From contig CP136894.1 of the NCBI GenBank assembly GCA_034359265.1, forward strand, positions 25,078,501-25,142,500: a DNA stretch of 64,000 nucleotides. Reading direction: 5' to 3'. Position numbers and translations under genes: made by a program. Below the pieces are notes generated by a model. It had not been told where the DNA came from. It saw nothing but the letters and a program-made list of their open reading frames with translations, and ran no database searches. Below are positions 31,355 through 41,785 of the stretch, piece by piece; positions within the stretch are counted from its first letter, which is position 1; each line of letters opens with the position of its first letter. The DNA is from Canna indica (lineage: Eukaryota > Streptophyta > Magnoliopsida > Zingiberales > Cannaceae).

Positions 31355-33560
31355 ATGGTTCAATAGGAAGCCAAGGAGTTTTGAGAACTATGAGGGTGGA
31401 TCAAGATCCTATCTGCCATCTCATTCATGATTGAATTATTTCTCTTCCTTTGAGGAAGCTCCGCTAGCCCCATGATGGATTACTTCTGGTGTTCGCATCC
31501 ATAAAAGAAGAGTTCAAGAAATATTTTCCTTTCAGTACTTGTCCCAATATTGAAGAGGGATTAGTAAGGACACACCAAGCTTGTTTAGCAAGAAGTGCAA
31601 GGTTAAAAAAGTGGCAATGTTTAAAGCCGAGACCTCCATCCTTCTTCTCTCTGCATAAGGAGAACCATTTTACCCTGTTTATAGTTTTCTGATCCAATTT
31701 TTTCCGCCACCCAAAGTTCTTGCAAAATCTATTTATCTCCTCAGTAAGGTTTTTCGAAAGATAGAAACACGACATGGCATATGTTGGGATGGTCGAAAGA
31801 GTTGAGTTTATAAGTGTGGCTTTTTCGACCTGGGAAATGAGCTGAGATTTCCATCCCTCCAATTATTGTTTGACCTTCGAAATAATATACTCAAATGATT
31901 CCCTCTTAGATATGTTTACAATTGAAGGAAGTCCAAGATAGTGATCTTGACCTCCAATGTGGCTGATATGGAGTATATTACTTAGTTAAGTATGAAGCCT
32001 CTGGGGTGTATTTCTCGAAAAGAATACAATAGATTTTGTTGTGTTTACTTTCAATTTGCTTACTTCTTCAAATGAGGTTAAGATGTTTCTATTGTCTCAA
32101 CTTGTTGATTGTCAGCCTTACAAAACAACATGATATCATCTGCGAAGAATAGAGAATTAATAGGGGGTGCAATGCGACTGATTTTAACTCCTTGAATGTG
32201 TTGGTCAATTTACTTTTGGCGCAATAAGAAGCTAAGTCCTTCCATACAAATCACAAATAGGAGAGGAGACAACGGGTCTCCTTGCCGGAGACCACGGCTA
32301 GGCTGGAAGTAACCATGTACGTATCCATTAGAGAGAATGGAGAAAGATGTCGAGGACACACATTGCTAAATCAATTCTATAAAGTGAGCATGGAATCCCA
32401 TTCTTTGCATGATGGATTGTAGAAAAGGTCATTCTACTCTATCGTAAACTTTGCTTAGATCTAGATTAATGGTCATTTCCCTTACTTGAAAGCTTTTGTT
32501 TGCTCTTCAGGTGGTGCATGAGCTCATGCGCCACTAAAATGTTGTCTGAGATTAACCTTCCTTTGATGAAAGCACTTTGGTTCAGGGAGATGATCTTGTG
32601 CATGATACTTTGGAGCCTGAACATTAATACTTTGGAGTATATTTGTATAGGCAATTGCTTAAGCTGATTGATCTTATTTGAGCCATGTCTTGCACATTTC
32701 TTCCTTTGGGAATTAGAGCCATTAAAGTGTGGCATATACCTCGAAGCAATCGTCTACTATGGAAGAAGGCGAGAATAGCATGATGGATATGTTTTCCCAT
32801 AATCGGCCAATATTTTTGAAAAAATATCCCCATGAATCCATCTTCCCTGGCAGAACTGTCACCTTTAATGGAGAAGGCCACATGCTTGACCTCTTCTTCA
32901 GTGACTAACCGAAGAAGCCTTCTGTTCATATGGGCAGATACCTTTACCGGAAGGCCATCAAGAACATGTCTAGAAGTCCCTGGACAAGATGAGGAGAAAA
33001 GCTCTTTGAAAAAATCTTCTATGACTTTAGCAACTACTACTATGGTGCCTTCCTTCCATTCGCCTTCTTTGTTTTTGATTTGGTGGCTAGCATTGGCATT
33101 TCTTTGATCCTTGACACTTGCATGGAAGAAGGCAATGTTACGGTCCCCTTCCTGTAACCATTTGACACGGGATTTTTGTTTCCAGTACATTTCCTCTCTT
33201 TGAATCTGCACCTTCAATTTGTGTTCAAGTTGGCGGATAGTTTCTTGATGTCTTGCAGGGTTCTCGTTTGTCAGGTTCCATATTTGTTGTTTCAGACGCT
33301 GAGAGGAGATGAGAGAGTTAGCCTGTCTTAATTTCTTCCAATTCATGAGTGCATATCTAACTTTCTTCAGTTTTGCTATAACTTGATACTATTTAGATCC
33401 TTTAGATGGAGTAGACCATACTTCGCTGATAATATGATGCACCTAGTCTTCCTCAACCCATCTTCTGTCAAATTTAAACTTCTTATTTGCTTTCAGAAAT
33501 GGTACAGTCAATCCATTTCTACATAGCTCCTATAAGGAAATATGGTGGCAAAGTATTTGG
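31355..33560 (-). pseudogene. L1-type LINE reverse transcriptase region, 5'-truncated
   Basis: Minus strand, with several frameshifts. From upstream: end of the endonuclease domain and linker (EVWSTPSKGSK, ALMNWKKLRQANSLIS), then 33346-32624 with KSRVKWLQEGDRNIAFFHAS and FSIKGDSSAREDGFMGIFFQ. The reverse transcriptase follows: LNQSAFIKGRLISDNILVAH, then [20 protein letters not shown] near 32260 and FFADDIMLF near 32140, the catalytic motif. Then ATLINSTLSTIPTYAMSCF and DGGLGFKHCHFFNLALLAKQ (31862-31464). LINEs move by target-primed reverse transcription. The 5' end including most of the endonuclease is missing. Confidence 0.85.
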
Positions 33561-33589
33561 GATCTTCGCGATCGTGGCCTAGAATTTTT

Positions 33590-33650
33590 GTATATAATCC
33601 CTTAGGGGCTCATGTTGTCCTTGCTTGATGTAGTGGAGGGCGTCAAAGAA
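33590..33650 (-). pseudogene. Scrap of Tat-like gypsy gag
   Basis: About 48 bp (CTTAGGGGCTCATGTTG..., then TAGTGGAGGGCG) repeat the gag sequence at 23631-23675. It sits exactly between the truncated LINE and a CACTA end fragment. Confidence 0.6.
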
Positions 33651-34366
33651 ATAAAGCGTTCAACAAATAATTTTTCTAGGATTAGAATCAAACAACAGGC
33701 AAAAACTTCAACACAATTGACACAAACGGGGTCTCAACAATAATTTTTCTAGGATTAAAACCAAGCCAATCAACAAGCATTCACACCTTTCAACCCCTCT
33801 AAATAATTTTTACTTGAAGAATTCATCAAAACTGTTTTATTTGAAGATTTCTAGTAAAACATCAAAACAGTGTATACATCATCCCCTTTAATCCCCTTTA
33901 AACATTGTATACATCAAAGCAGTGAGTCATCCCCTTAAATCCCGACCAAAACCCTAGTCGGTGGCTAGGGTTTCGGAGAGAGAGAGAGAGAGAGAGAGAG
34001 AGGTGGAATACCGACGGCAAGTGGCGGCGTAGGTGGCGAGCGGCAGTCGATGACAGATAGATTGCTGAGAGAGTGAGAGAGTAGGTGAGGGCTAGAGATC
34101 GCGGGGGAAGAAAAAAGGGATCATGCGGGATAAATAATGAACTATCTAACGGGTTTGTGACGAACAAGGGCGGTCACAATGCGATCGCCAAGCCATCGCG
34201 GGGTTGTTAATCGATCTTGCGACGACTAGTCTTTCGATCGCAAAGCCGTCGCAAAGATCGTACCTATGCAACCCTCCCATGTGGCGGTCGTAGAACCGTC
34301 GTATCTACAACCTCTACCCTCGTCGTCACAAAATAGTCGTCGCAAATTACGTGATTTTTAGTAGTG
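33651..34366 (-). mobile_element. CACTA 5' terminal fragment (CACTA-2 family)
   Basis: Ends TTTTTAGTAGTG at 34366 on the plus strand. Inside are the words GCGATCG, GTCGCAAA and CGTCGTC in both orientations as in CACTA-2. Next comes a GC-richer leader with a (GA)n run at 33976-34002. No transposase is attached. A 25-bp word (CAATAATTTTTCTAGGATTA and on) occurs twice near 33682 and 33737. The left limit is a guess. Confidence 0.65.
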
Positions 34367-34966
34367 GATGTCTCTCTCATATATGAGAGGGACAAATTCC
34401 TTCACGACCACTCACATTCCACTGCATGATTTATTATATGTCCAACGGTAATCTTTATTACCATCTTGTTAAACATGGTGTTAGACTAGGTCAAACACAT
34501 AGAATTCCTCATGTAGGAATCCATAGTGACATCAAGTCGGAGAACTGATATATCACTGATGTTGTGCGATATACTAATGATATTAATCCATGTAGTATTC
34601 TCACAGTGGGTTTGTCCAACACTATGTTCTCCAACATGTGTCTATGATCTGGCATTATATCTCATATTCATGACTAGTAAAACATGATCATATGATCATG
34701 AGTTACACTACATACTAGTCTTCATTCATTATTATTCCAATGATAATAATCAACTATGGACTATTTAGAATAGTATTCTAATTATCTTAGGGTTTTACTA
34801 TCAAGTCTAATACTTGATGACTATTAGGCGCGGAATAAGCAATTCAAATAATCTTTCATTAAGTCAAATATGCTCACAATAAATGACAAGATAAAATGCT
34901 TCATTTATTAATAAAGAAAAAAATAGCGACAAGTCTATTCCATTAGCCCAGGGCATAATACTAACA
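34367..34966 (-). mobile_element. Partial copia LTR
   Basis: On the minus strand it begins TGTTAGTATTATGCCCTGGG at 34966. It runs through AT-rich LTR-like sequence with TTATTAATAAATGAAGC to ATATGAGAGAGACATC, where the CACTA end cuts it. The start and composition are those of a plant copia LTR I recognise in general form. The other part of the LTR is not found. Confidence 0.5.
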
Positions 34967-35160
34967 CCAAGTATAGCCACCACGTGTCTAAGTCACTTAT
35001 TTGATCCAATGAACCTTATACATGCGCACATGACAATGAATCTAATATATCTTCTCAATTAATAAAAATACGAGATATCCATAAACTAAAATGTCGAGGC
35101 ACATATAATCTTTAGGGCATATTGTAAAGCCATGGTTCGAATCAATTATAGTACTGGGTT
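34967..35160. other. Short AT-rich spacer
   Basis: Nothing recognised. Confidence 0.3.
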
Positions 35161-36910
35161 GAAGCAATGGAATGAATCCAACACTATTTTAACGACATTC
35201 TTTTATATAATCAAATCCGAGAAGACCACTTAGGTCACCTTAGGTTGGTATTAGAGACCTTGAGACACGAAAAGTTCTATGTAAACCTCAAGAAATGCAC
35301 CTTAATGACATACCAAGTTATCTTTTTGGGGTTCGTTGTCTCATCTCATGGGCTCCAAGCTGACCCCGAGAAAGTCTGAGCTATTAAAGGCCTGAATCAA
35401 TATGCATTGGAGATTTTCAAAGCTTTCACGGACTTGCAACATTTTATCATCGATTTATTCAAGTTTTTAGTTTGATTATGGCTCCAATCACGATTTGTAT
35501 TTGTAGGATGGTCGAGGCCCCTATCCTAGGTTTCCCAATGTTTCAAAGGTTTTTGAGGTTAACTGTGATGCCTCCTAGATTGGAATTGGTGGGTCTTTTA
35601 GTCAAGGACACTATGTGGCTTTCTTTAGTAAAGATCTGAATGAGGCCAATCAACGGTATTCCACTAATGACAAGGAGTTCTACGCTATTGTCCACTTCTG
35701 AATAAAATTTGTGCTATGCACAAAGCACAAGGCCCTCCATTTTCTTTAGTTCTCAAAAGAAACTCAACCGAAGGCATGCCAAATAAGTTGAATTCCTTAT
35801 ACAATTCACTTTTGTTATTAAACATAAATTAGTAACTGAAAATAATTTGACAGATGCTTTAAGTCGAGTGCATACCCATCTACATTCCTTGACGATTGAG
35901 GTATTCACGTTCTATCAACTAAAGGAAGAAAATTCCTCCTATTTTTACTTTAAGGAGATCCACACTAAATTGTCTCAAGAATTCGTAAGTGATGACGTGA
36001 ACTTCATCCTCCTAGATGGATATTTATTTAAAGGAAGTAGGCTTTATATCCCTAAGACCTCAGCAAGGCACTTCGGTCAAGACAAGAAATTGGCCATTAG
36101 TAGATGATCATTTTTTTAACCGGATATGACCAAAGATATAGCTGGCATTATCAAACATTGTAGTATGTACTTGCCAATTCACAAAACATAAGAAACAAAA
36201 TATAGGTCTCTTCACTCCCTTGCTCGTTCCAACCGTGTCTGGCAAGCGATCAATATAGATTTTCTACTAGGCCTACCTAAGACTCAAGCGTAACATGATT
36301 CTACTTTTGTACTAGTTGATAGTTTTTCAAAACTTTCTTACTTTATTACTTGTTTTAAGACTGTTGATGTGTCTCATATCGCTCGACCTTTTATGCTAGA
36401 GGCTATTAATTTGCATGGTCTCCCAGTACTATGGTGTCGGATTGAGACATCTGATTTGTTAGAACCATCTGGAGGATGTTAAGAACTAAGCTTATATTCT
36501 CTTCAACTTTTCATCCTCAAACAGATGGGCAGAATGAGGTAGTTAATAGGAGTCTTGGTGATCTATTGAGATGTTTGGTTGTGGATCATATGTCTAGTTT
36601 GGGTCAAGTGCTACTCAATGTCGAGCTCGCTTATAACTCCTCGGTTAACTATTCTACCGATCTCAGTCTATTCCAAATTATTCTTCGCTACCAACGAAAT
36701 AAACCCCTTGATCTTTTTCCTTTACCTTCTGATGCACGGCCTTCGAAATCCGTGGAATCATTTGCTAGATATATCCATATTTTGCATGTTGAAATTAAGA
36801 GAAAAGTTGCATTAAGCAATGAAAACTATAAGTATGTTACTGTAGATTTCAAGAATTCGATCCAAGAAGGGGACAAGGTAAGAATGAGATATTTACATCT
36901 AGTATACTGA
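35161..36910 (+). pseudogene. Ty3-gypsy pol remnant (RT end to integrase)
   Basis: Plus strand, heavily broken. The RT end reads LETLRHEKFYVNLKKCTLMT and FLGFVVSSHGLQADPEKV near 35240-35380, followed by a stop-ridden RNase H region. Next is DALSRVHTHLHSLTIEV (35847). Integrase core follows as INIDFLLGLPKTQ and STFVLVDSFSKLSYFITCF, then TFHPQTDGQNEVVNRSLGDL and VELAYNSSVNYSTDLSLF (36476-36910). It is a different lineage from the chromovirus at the right end of the window. Confidence 0.8.
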
Positions 36911-37340
36911 AGAAGTTACATGTGAGAAGCTTTGGTCCCATCACAAAAAAATAAACACTAATGCCTACGTCGTTAACTTTCCACCTGACTTAGTCAACAA
37001 CAATGTTTTCAATGTTGCCTGTATGAGCCCTTTAAGCCAACCTTCTACCAATCGGCAACACTCCTTCAACACCAATTAGTCCAACTAAATACCTCTTATT
37101 CCATGTTTTTCAGTTTCATCAACCCGATGAGATCAAATTGAGGCTATACTAGCTAGATGACTGCATCATTACCTCTCCTATTGGTAGTGAGCACAGGTTT
37201 CTCAAAGGGTGGCATGGCTAACCCAACACTGAAGACACATGGTCTGGCAAGGACGAGATACATACCCTTGCCCTAGGCCTCTACAACTAGTACCTTACTC
37301 ATAATTCATCAAAGCTAAATCTCTCCAAGCCAGGGAGAGA
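36911..37340 (+). other. Gypsy pol tail, stops throughout
   Basis: Region between the last open integrase piece and the polypurine tract. It reads as decayed pol C-terminus (for example TNAYVVNFPPDLVNNNVFNV near 36960). Confidence 0.5.
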
Positions 37341-37760
37341 TGATGGGACCAAAATTTACCACATCAGCATCGTTGATCCCATCATAGCACTCGGACGCCT
37401 ATATGGCATGAAAATTTCTTTATGCGATTTTAATTATACGTTGTAATAAACCCAATGTTGGTTGAAGTCAAATTTACTTATGTTTTAATTACACGATAGG
37501 GTAGATAGAGTTAGGATGAACTTTTCTCCTTTTCCATGGATGGATCTTCCTCCTCCATGGACGGATTTTCTTCCTTCCCCATATGCTCGTGATGCCAGAG
37601 ATTTTTTCCTCTTCTAAAAAATCAAATGCCATGACTTGGGACCTATACTTCCCCCCTTGACCTATATAAGTGTGGAATCTTATCAGTTTGGCAACAAAAC
37701 TCTCCTTGAATGAAAGTTTATAAGAAATTTATCTTGCATGATGTGTTTTGAGGTGTTACA
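37341..37760 (+). mobile_element. Probable 3' LTR of the gypsy remnant
   Basis: A purine stretch CAGGGAGAGA ends at 37340 and TGATGGGACCAAAATTT starts the LTR. A TATA box (CTATATAAG) lies near 37662. TGTTACA at 37760 is the most likely end. The boundary is uncertain because the 5' LTR is missing. Confidence 0.5.
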
Positions 37761-39605
37761 CTTAAGTTTTCATCCTTCTAATGCAAGACTTATCTTCCCC
37801 TTCCTTGTAAGTTTTGTTCTCCTATTTTCTTGGATGAATGGATAATTTTGGTAAATGTGAAGCATGCTCTAAGTTTTCTTTCTATAACATTTTCTCTCAT
37901 TTAAGCATATTTATTTCTAGACCAACCATATATTATCCTTATGGATGATTCTGAAGGTGAAGGTCATTTGTGCTTACTCTATTTCGTTTCATTAATGTCT
38001 AATGATCTAGAGTTATTAGATACTGAGGTGGATCTAGCTTTGGACAGAGAGATTTGAATACAAAAAATTCATATAATCGATCTCATCTAGCATGTGATTA
38101 AGACTTAGTTGTTGTTGTTGGATTAGTGTTTTGAGATTTAATACATATACCTTTACATAGTGATCATTAGTGGATATTGACCTGATTATCGTACGAAATA
38201 CAAAATTATAATTAACTTTATGTCTTTAGTCATTTATTCATATTATGTCAACTTTTGTGGGCTCTACCAACTGCTGATATGTATAAATAGTGACTGAGAT
38301 TTTTGGAAATATACAGGGCTCTCACGGAATTGAAAACTTGCGAAGTAAAAAGTTGCGTCCTCCTCGTGCTTTTGGTTATGCATCAATCTTTTAGCTGTCA
38401 CAAGTAGTTGTGAAAAAGATTATGTGTTCCAAGTAAAAGCAGAGAAAAAAGATGCATTGTTTTATCCATTGTGGGAATGCTGTGATATAAGGAAAGCATT
38501 AATGGTGAGTTGTTTTGAAACGACTATGGATATAATGAAAACATTGAACAAATGAGTGCTCGATAAGCTGAGAAGGTTATTTGACCGTGGTGGGGATAGG
38601 AGCTGACATAGGCTATGCATATATGACAACATGACATCCTTGGAATATTGGTTTTGTCAGCGGTGGTTAGAATAGAACTTGTAATCCAATATCTATTAGG
38701 CAAACTCTTAAATCTGAATCAAATTAATTGAAAATGAAAATATATTATTTATGCAAGAGAGGATTGAAAAATACACATACATTATGGAATGGAAGATGGA
38801 GCTGCCAGAGCCAACATTACTTACGCATACACACTTGTACTTGATTCGAAGAGAAAGGAGAACTTGGATGAGATGAAAGAACGCAAGGAAAATATTTTAT
38901 GTTTGATTCAATGATAGATATTGAATTTTTCATCAGATTTTATAGGACGAATAAACAAACTGTTGAGAATTAGGTAATCCTGAAAGGAAGATAAAAAAAG
39001 TCAATAGTTAATGAAAAGGTGCATGTCATGAACCCACAGAAATTAGTAAACATTCAAACGAACTACAGATAGTATCCATACAAACTCGTTTTTGAAGACA
39101 ATAATTTTTTAAGTTTAAACCAGATGCAATTTCAGCTTTGGAGAAGTGGAAAATAATAGTAGAGAAGGGAGATGGAATTACCAAACAATAGGAAACAACA
39201 TCGTGCACATAGAAAAATGATTTCAGGTTGGGGTATTTGGTTTTCCCGACAATGTCATTACCTACCAGAGTCACTTGGATAATACAAATGAAATGAAACA
39301 TAACATGTTGATTGTTGAAAAATGAATGCTAACATGCACCAATAGTTACTTGAGGCCAAAAATGGATTGACATGGATACATCAGTAGATATTAGCAAATT
39401 AGCACCAAATTAGCACCAGATCAAATGGCTATGAGTACTTGAAAAGAAAATAATTAAACCTAAATGTAACATACCAAAATTTGGCACTGAAACTCAAGAC
39501 AAAAAAGAGCAAGTGTTTAGCTTCCTTCTACACTTCATAACTAGACTATTCATCAGAACATAAAAGTAAAAGTTTTCTAATGTTAGGCAGAAATATACAA
39601 CACAT
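37761..39605. other. Intergenic region 3' of RFC2, nothing recognised
   Basis: AT-rich, no supported gene. The last few hundred bases before 39606 would include the 3' untranslated region of RFC2 (minus strand). Confidence 0.35.
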
Positions 39606-41735
39606 TTAAGGAGCTTTTGCAGTTTCCCTAGCCAACGAAAATTTAGCCAAGAGACCTGATAGCTGAAGGAACGAACCTACTCCATCACAGATTCTCATAT
39701 GAGCAAATCCTGTCTCCTGCACTCAGAAATTGGAAAATAGTCAAGTGCAAAGATAGTGTTAACCTAAAGTTAAGAACAATTATTTCAACAAGCTACCTTG
39801 AGGAATTCTAGTTTTAAATATTCAGCCATATCATAGTTCTTGATAATACGAAAAAGAGTGGTGATTATGTCAGTGGGAGAGTAGCCTAGATCATAGAGTT
39901 GTTTCAAGCCAGCACATGCATCATCAAACTTTCCTTCGAGCACATTGCGAACCATATTCTTCACATGGAGAGGGTGGGGCTGATCACAAACCTGTAAGCC
40001 AGTAGGATTTCCATTAATAGAACCAGTATTTGTTGAAATGAAGAATATTTGAAGATTTTCAATCTTACCTTGAACACATTCTCCTGATTGACAAATCGGA
40101 ATCCACTAAATGTAGCTTGCAAATTGTTCAAAGCCTGCCTCATATCACCATCAGCAGTAAATATAATGGCCTCAAGGCCTTCAGGTACATAAGGAACCTA
40201 TTGAAATTTGAAGGATAAGCAACTAATTATTACAATCTCCATGATGCACTCAGCTATAGGAGTTATTTTTCATCAGTTGCTATTGATTCAAATATTCAAT
40301 GGATGTCTCAAGTGCATCTATTCAACTTGTGTAACCTCAGTGTTGAAGATTTGTGTATACCGTACATAATTAGGTGTATATGAGCTGTAATATTAGTTTA
40401 GGAAATCATTTAATTAGAGGGATTTGATTAGATAGGAGTAATTAATTCTCAGATTTAGAATAATTAGTTTCTTATCTTATCTCTTGTAATATTCTCCTGT
40501 AATATTTCTTCCTATCTTATCTCCTGTAGTATCATGTATATGTAGATGTAATATCATTGGAGAAATAAGAGAACGATTATTTCCTACAATTTGTGTTATG
40601 GTATCAAAGCCCTAGGACTCTTCCTTGGGGTTTCTTCTTCTTCCTGAAGCAGCCTTCATTGCTGCCTTCTTTCTTTCTCCTTAACCTCATATCAGGTCGC
40701 CTTAATTGCTGCACCATGTCAACCTCCCAAACCATGGCAGAGCATCTCAAGAAAGAGGATCATGTGACAGCAGGATGATTCAACAATGAGGAAATTGAGA
40801 AGTTGAGAAATTTGATGGGATCTCTTGAGAAGCCATCTGAAGGCTATTCTTTGGCTCTTTCACGTAAACCTTCAAACCCTTTTTGCATGAATGCCTCGGA
40901 CAAATTTTGTAGCAATTCTTGGATAATAGACTCTGGTGCCACAGACCATATGACCATAGTTTGAAATGGCGCGCCATGGCGCGGGGCGCACACAGGCGCA
41001 AGCCCCCGCGCCATTTTTCCCCCGAGGCGCTAACCTAGCGCCTCGAGGGCCTTGGCGCGCGCGCCATATGAGCCACACTCATGTGTGGCGCCGGGTGCCC
41101 TAAGTTAACTTAAGGCACCCAAAATTTTTGAAATACCGGTATACGAGATACCCGGTATTGGGCGATACCGGGTAACTCAGTAAATACCACCCGGTATGAG
41201 CGGTATTTTATGTCATACCGGGCGGTATTGCCCGATATTGTTGGGAATAGATCTGGCATAATAGACGAAAAATGAGAGAAAAACGAAACACACACAAGAA
41301 CACACAAGATTTACATGGTTCGACGAAAAATGCCTACTCCACGGCCACACTAAAAGTTCTTCTGTATTAGGGTTTTTCATAGATACAAGAGAATCATTAC
41401 ATTGGAATTTATATAAGCCTCTGCGTAGCACAACATAAGAGGGTTAGGGCAAATCAGTCACCACACATCCCAACAGGTACGACGTAACGGCTCTTAAAAA
41501 GAGCCATTGCTACAATGACATATAGCCGTTTGGGGCTGGATTTAAAATATTGTATTCATGTATTTGACATTTGAATCTTAAATTTAAGTATTTCTTGGTC
41601 AATTATATGTTATTGGAGTTATTTTTAACAGGAAAAAAAAAATGGCCGGTATGCTTTTTTCGTACCGGCCCTTACCGTGTGTCGGTACGGTACGGTACCG
41701 ATACCGGTCACTGACCGAGATCGGTATTTTAAACC

Positions 41736-41785
<50 letters not shown>

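Larger units (their letters stand above)
28217..31359 (+). mobile_element. Gypsy-type solo LTR, 3133 bp, with 5-bp target duplication
   Basis: The insert 28222-31354 starts TGTAATATCC and ends TTTGGGGCGTGATA. It is flanked by ATGGT on both sides (28217-28221, 31355-31359). The LINE sequence resumes without loss across it. Ends resemble the chromovirus LTR at 58372-59854 (TGTAAGACC...TTGGGGTGTGGCA). No internal gag or pol is present, so this is a solo LTR left by LTR-LTR recombination. The GC-rich 28540-28930 part is low-complexity CT-rich leader. Orientation is taken from the TG...(C)A-like ends. Confidence 0.85.

Noticed and set aside
33898..34167. 89-codon minus-strand frame with Ser/Leu repeats
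   Set aside because: Translation of a (GA)n microsatellite in the CACTA leader.
38520..39300. Possible gene downstream of RFC2
   Set aside because: Only one short minus-strand frame (39026-39301) without family motif; codon pattern looks random.
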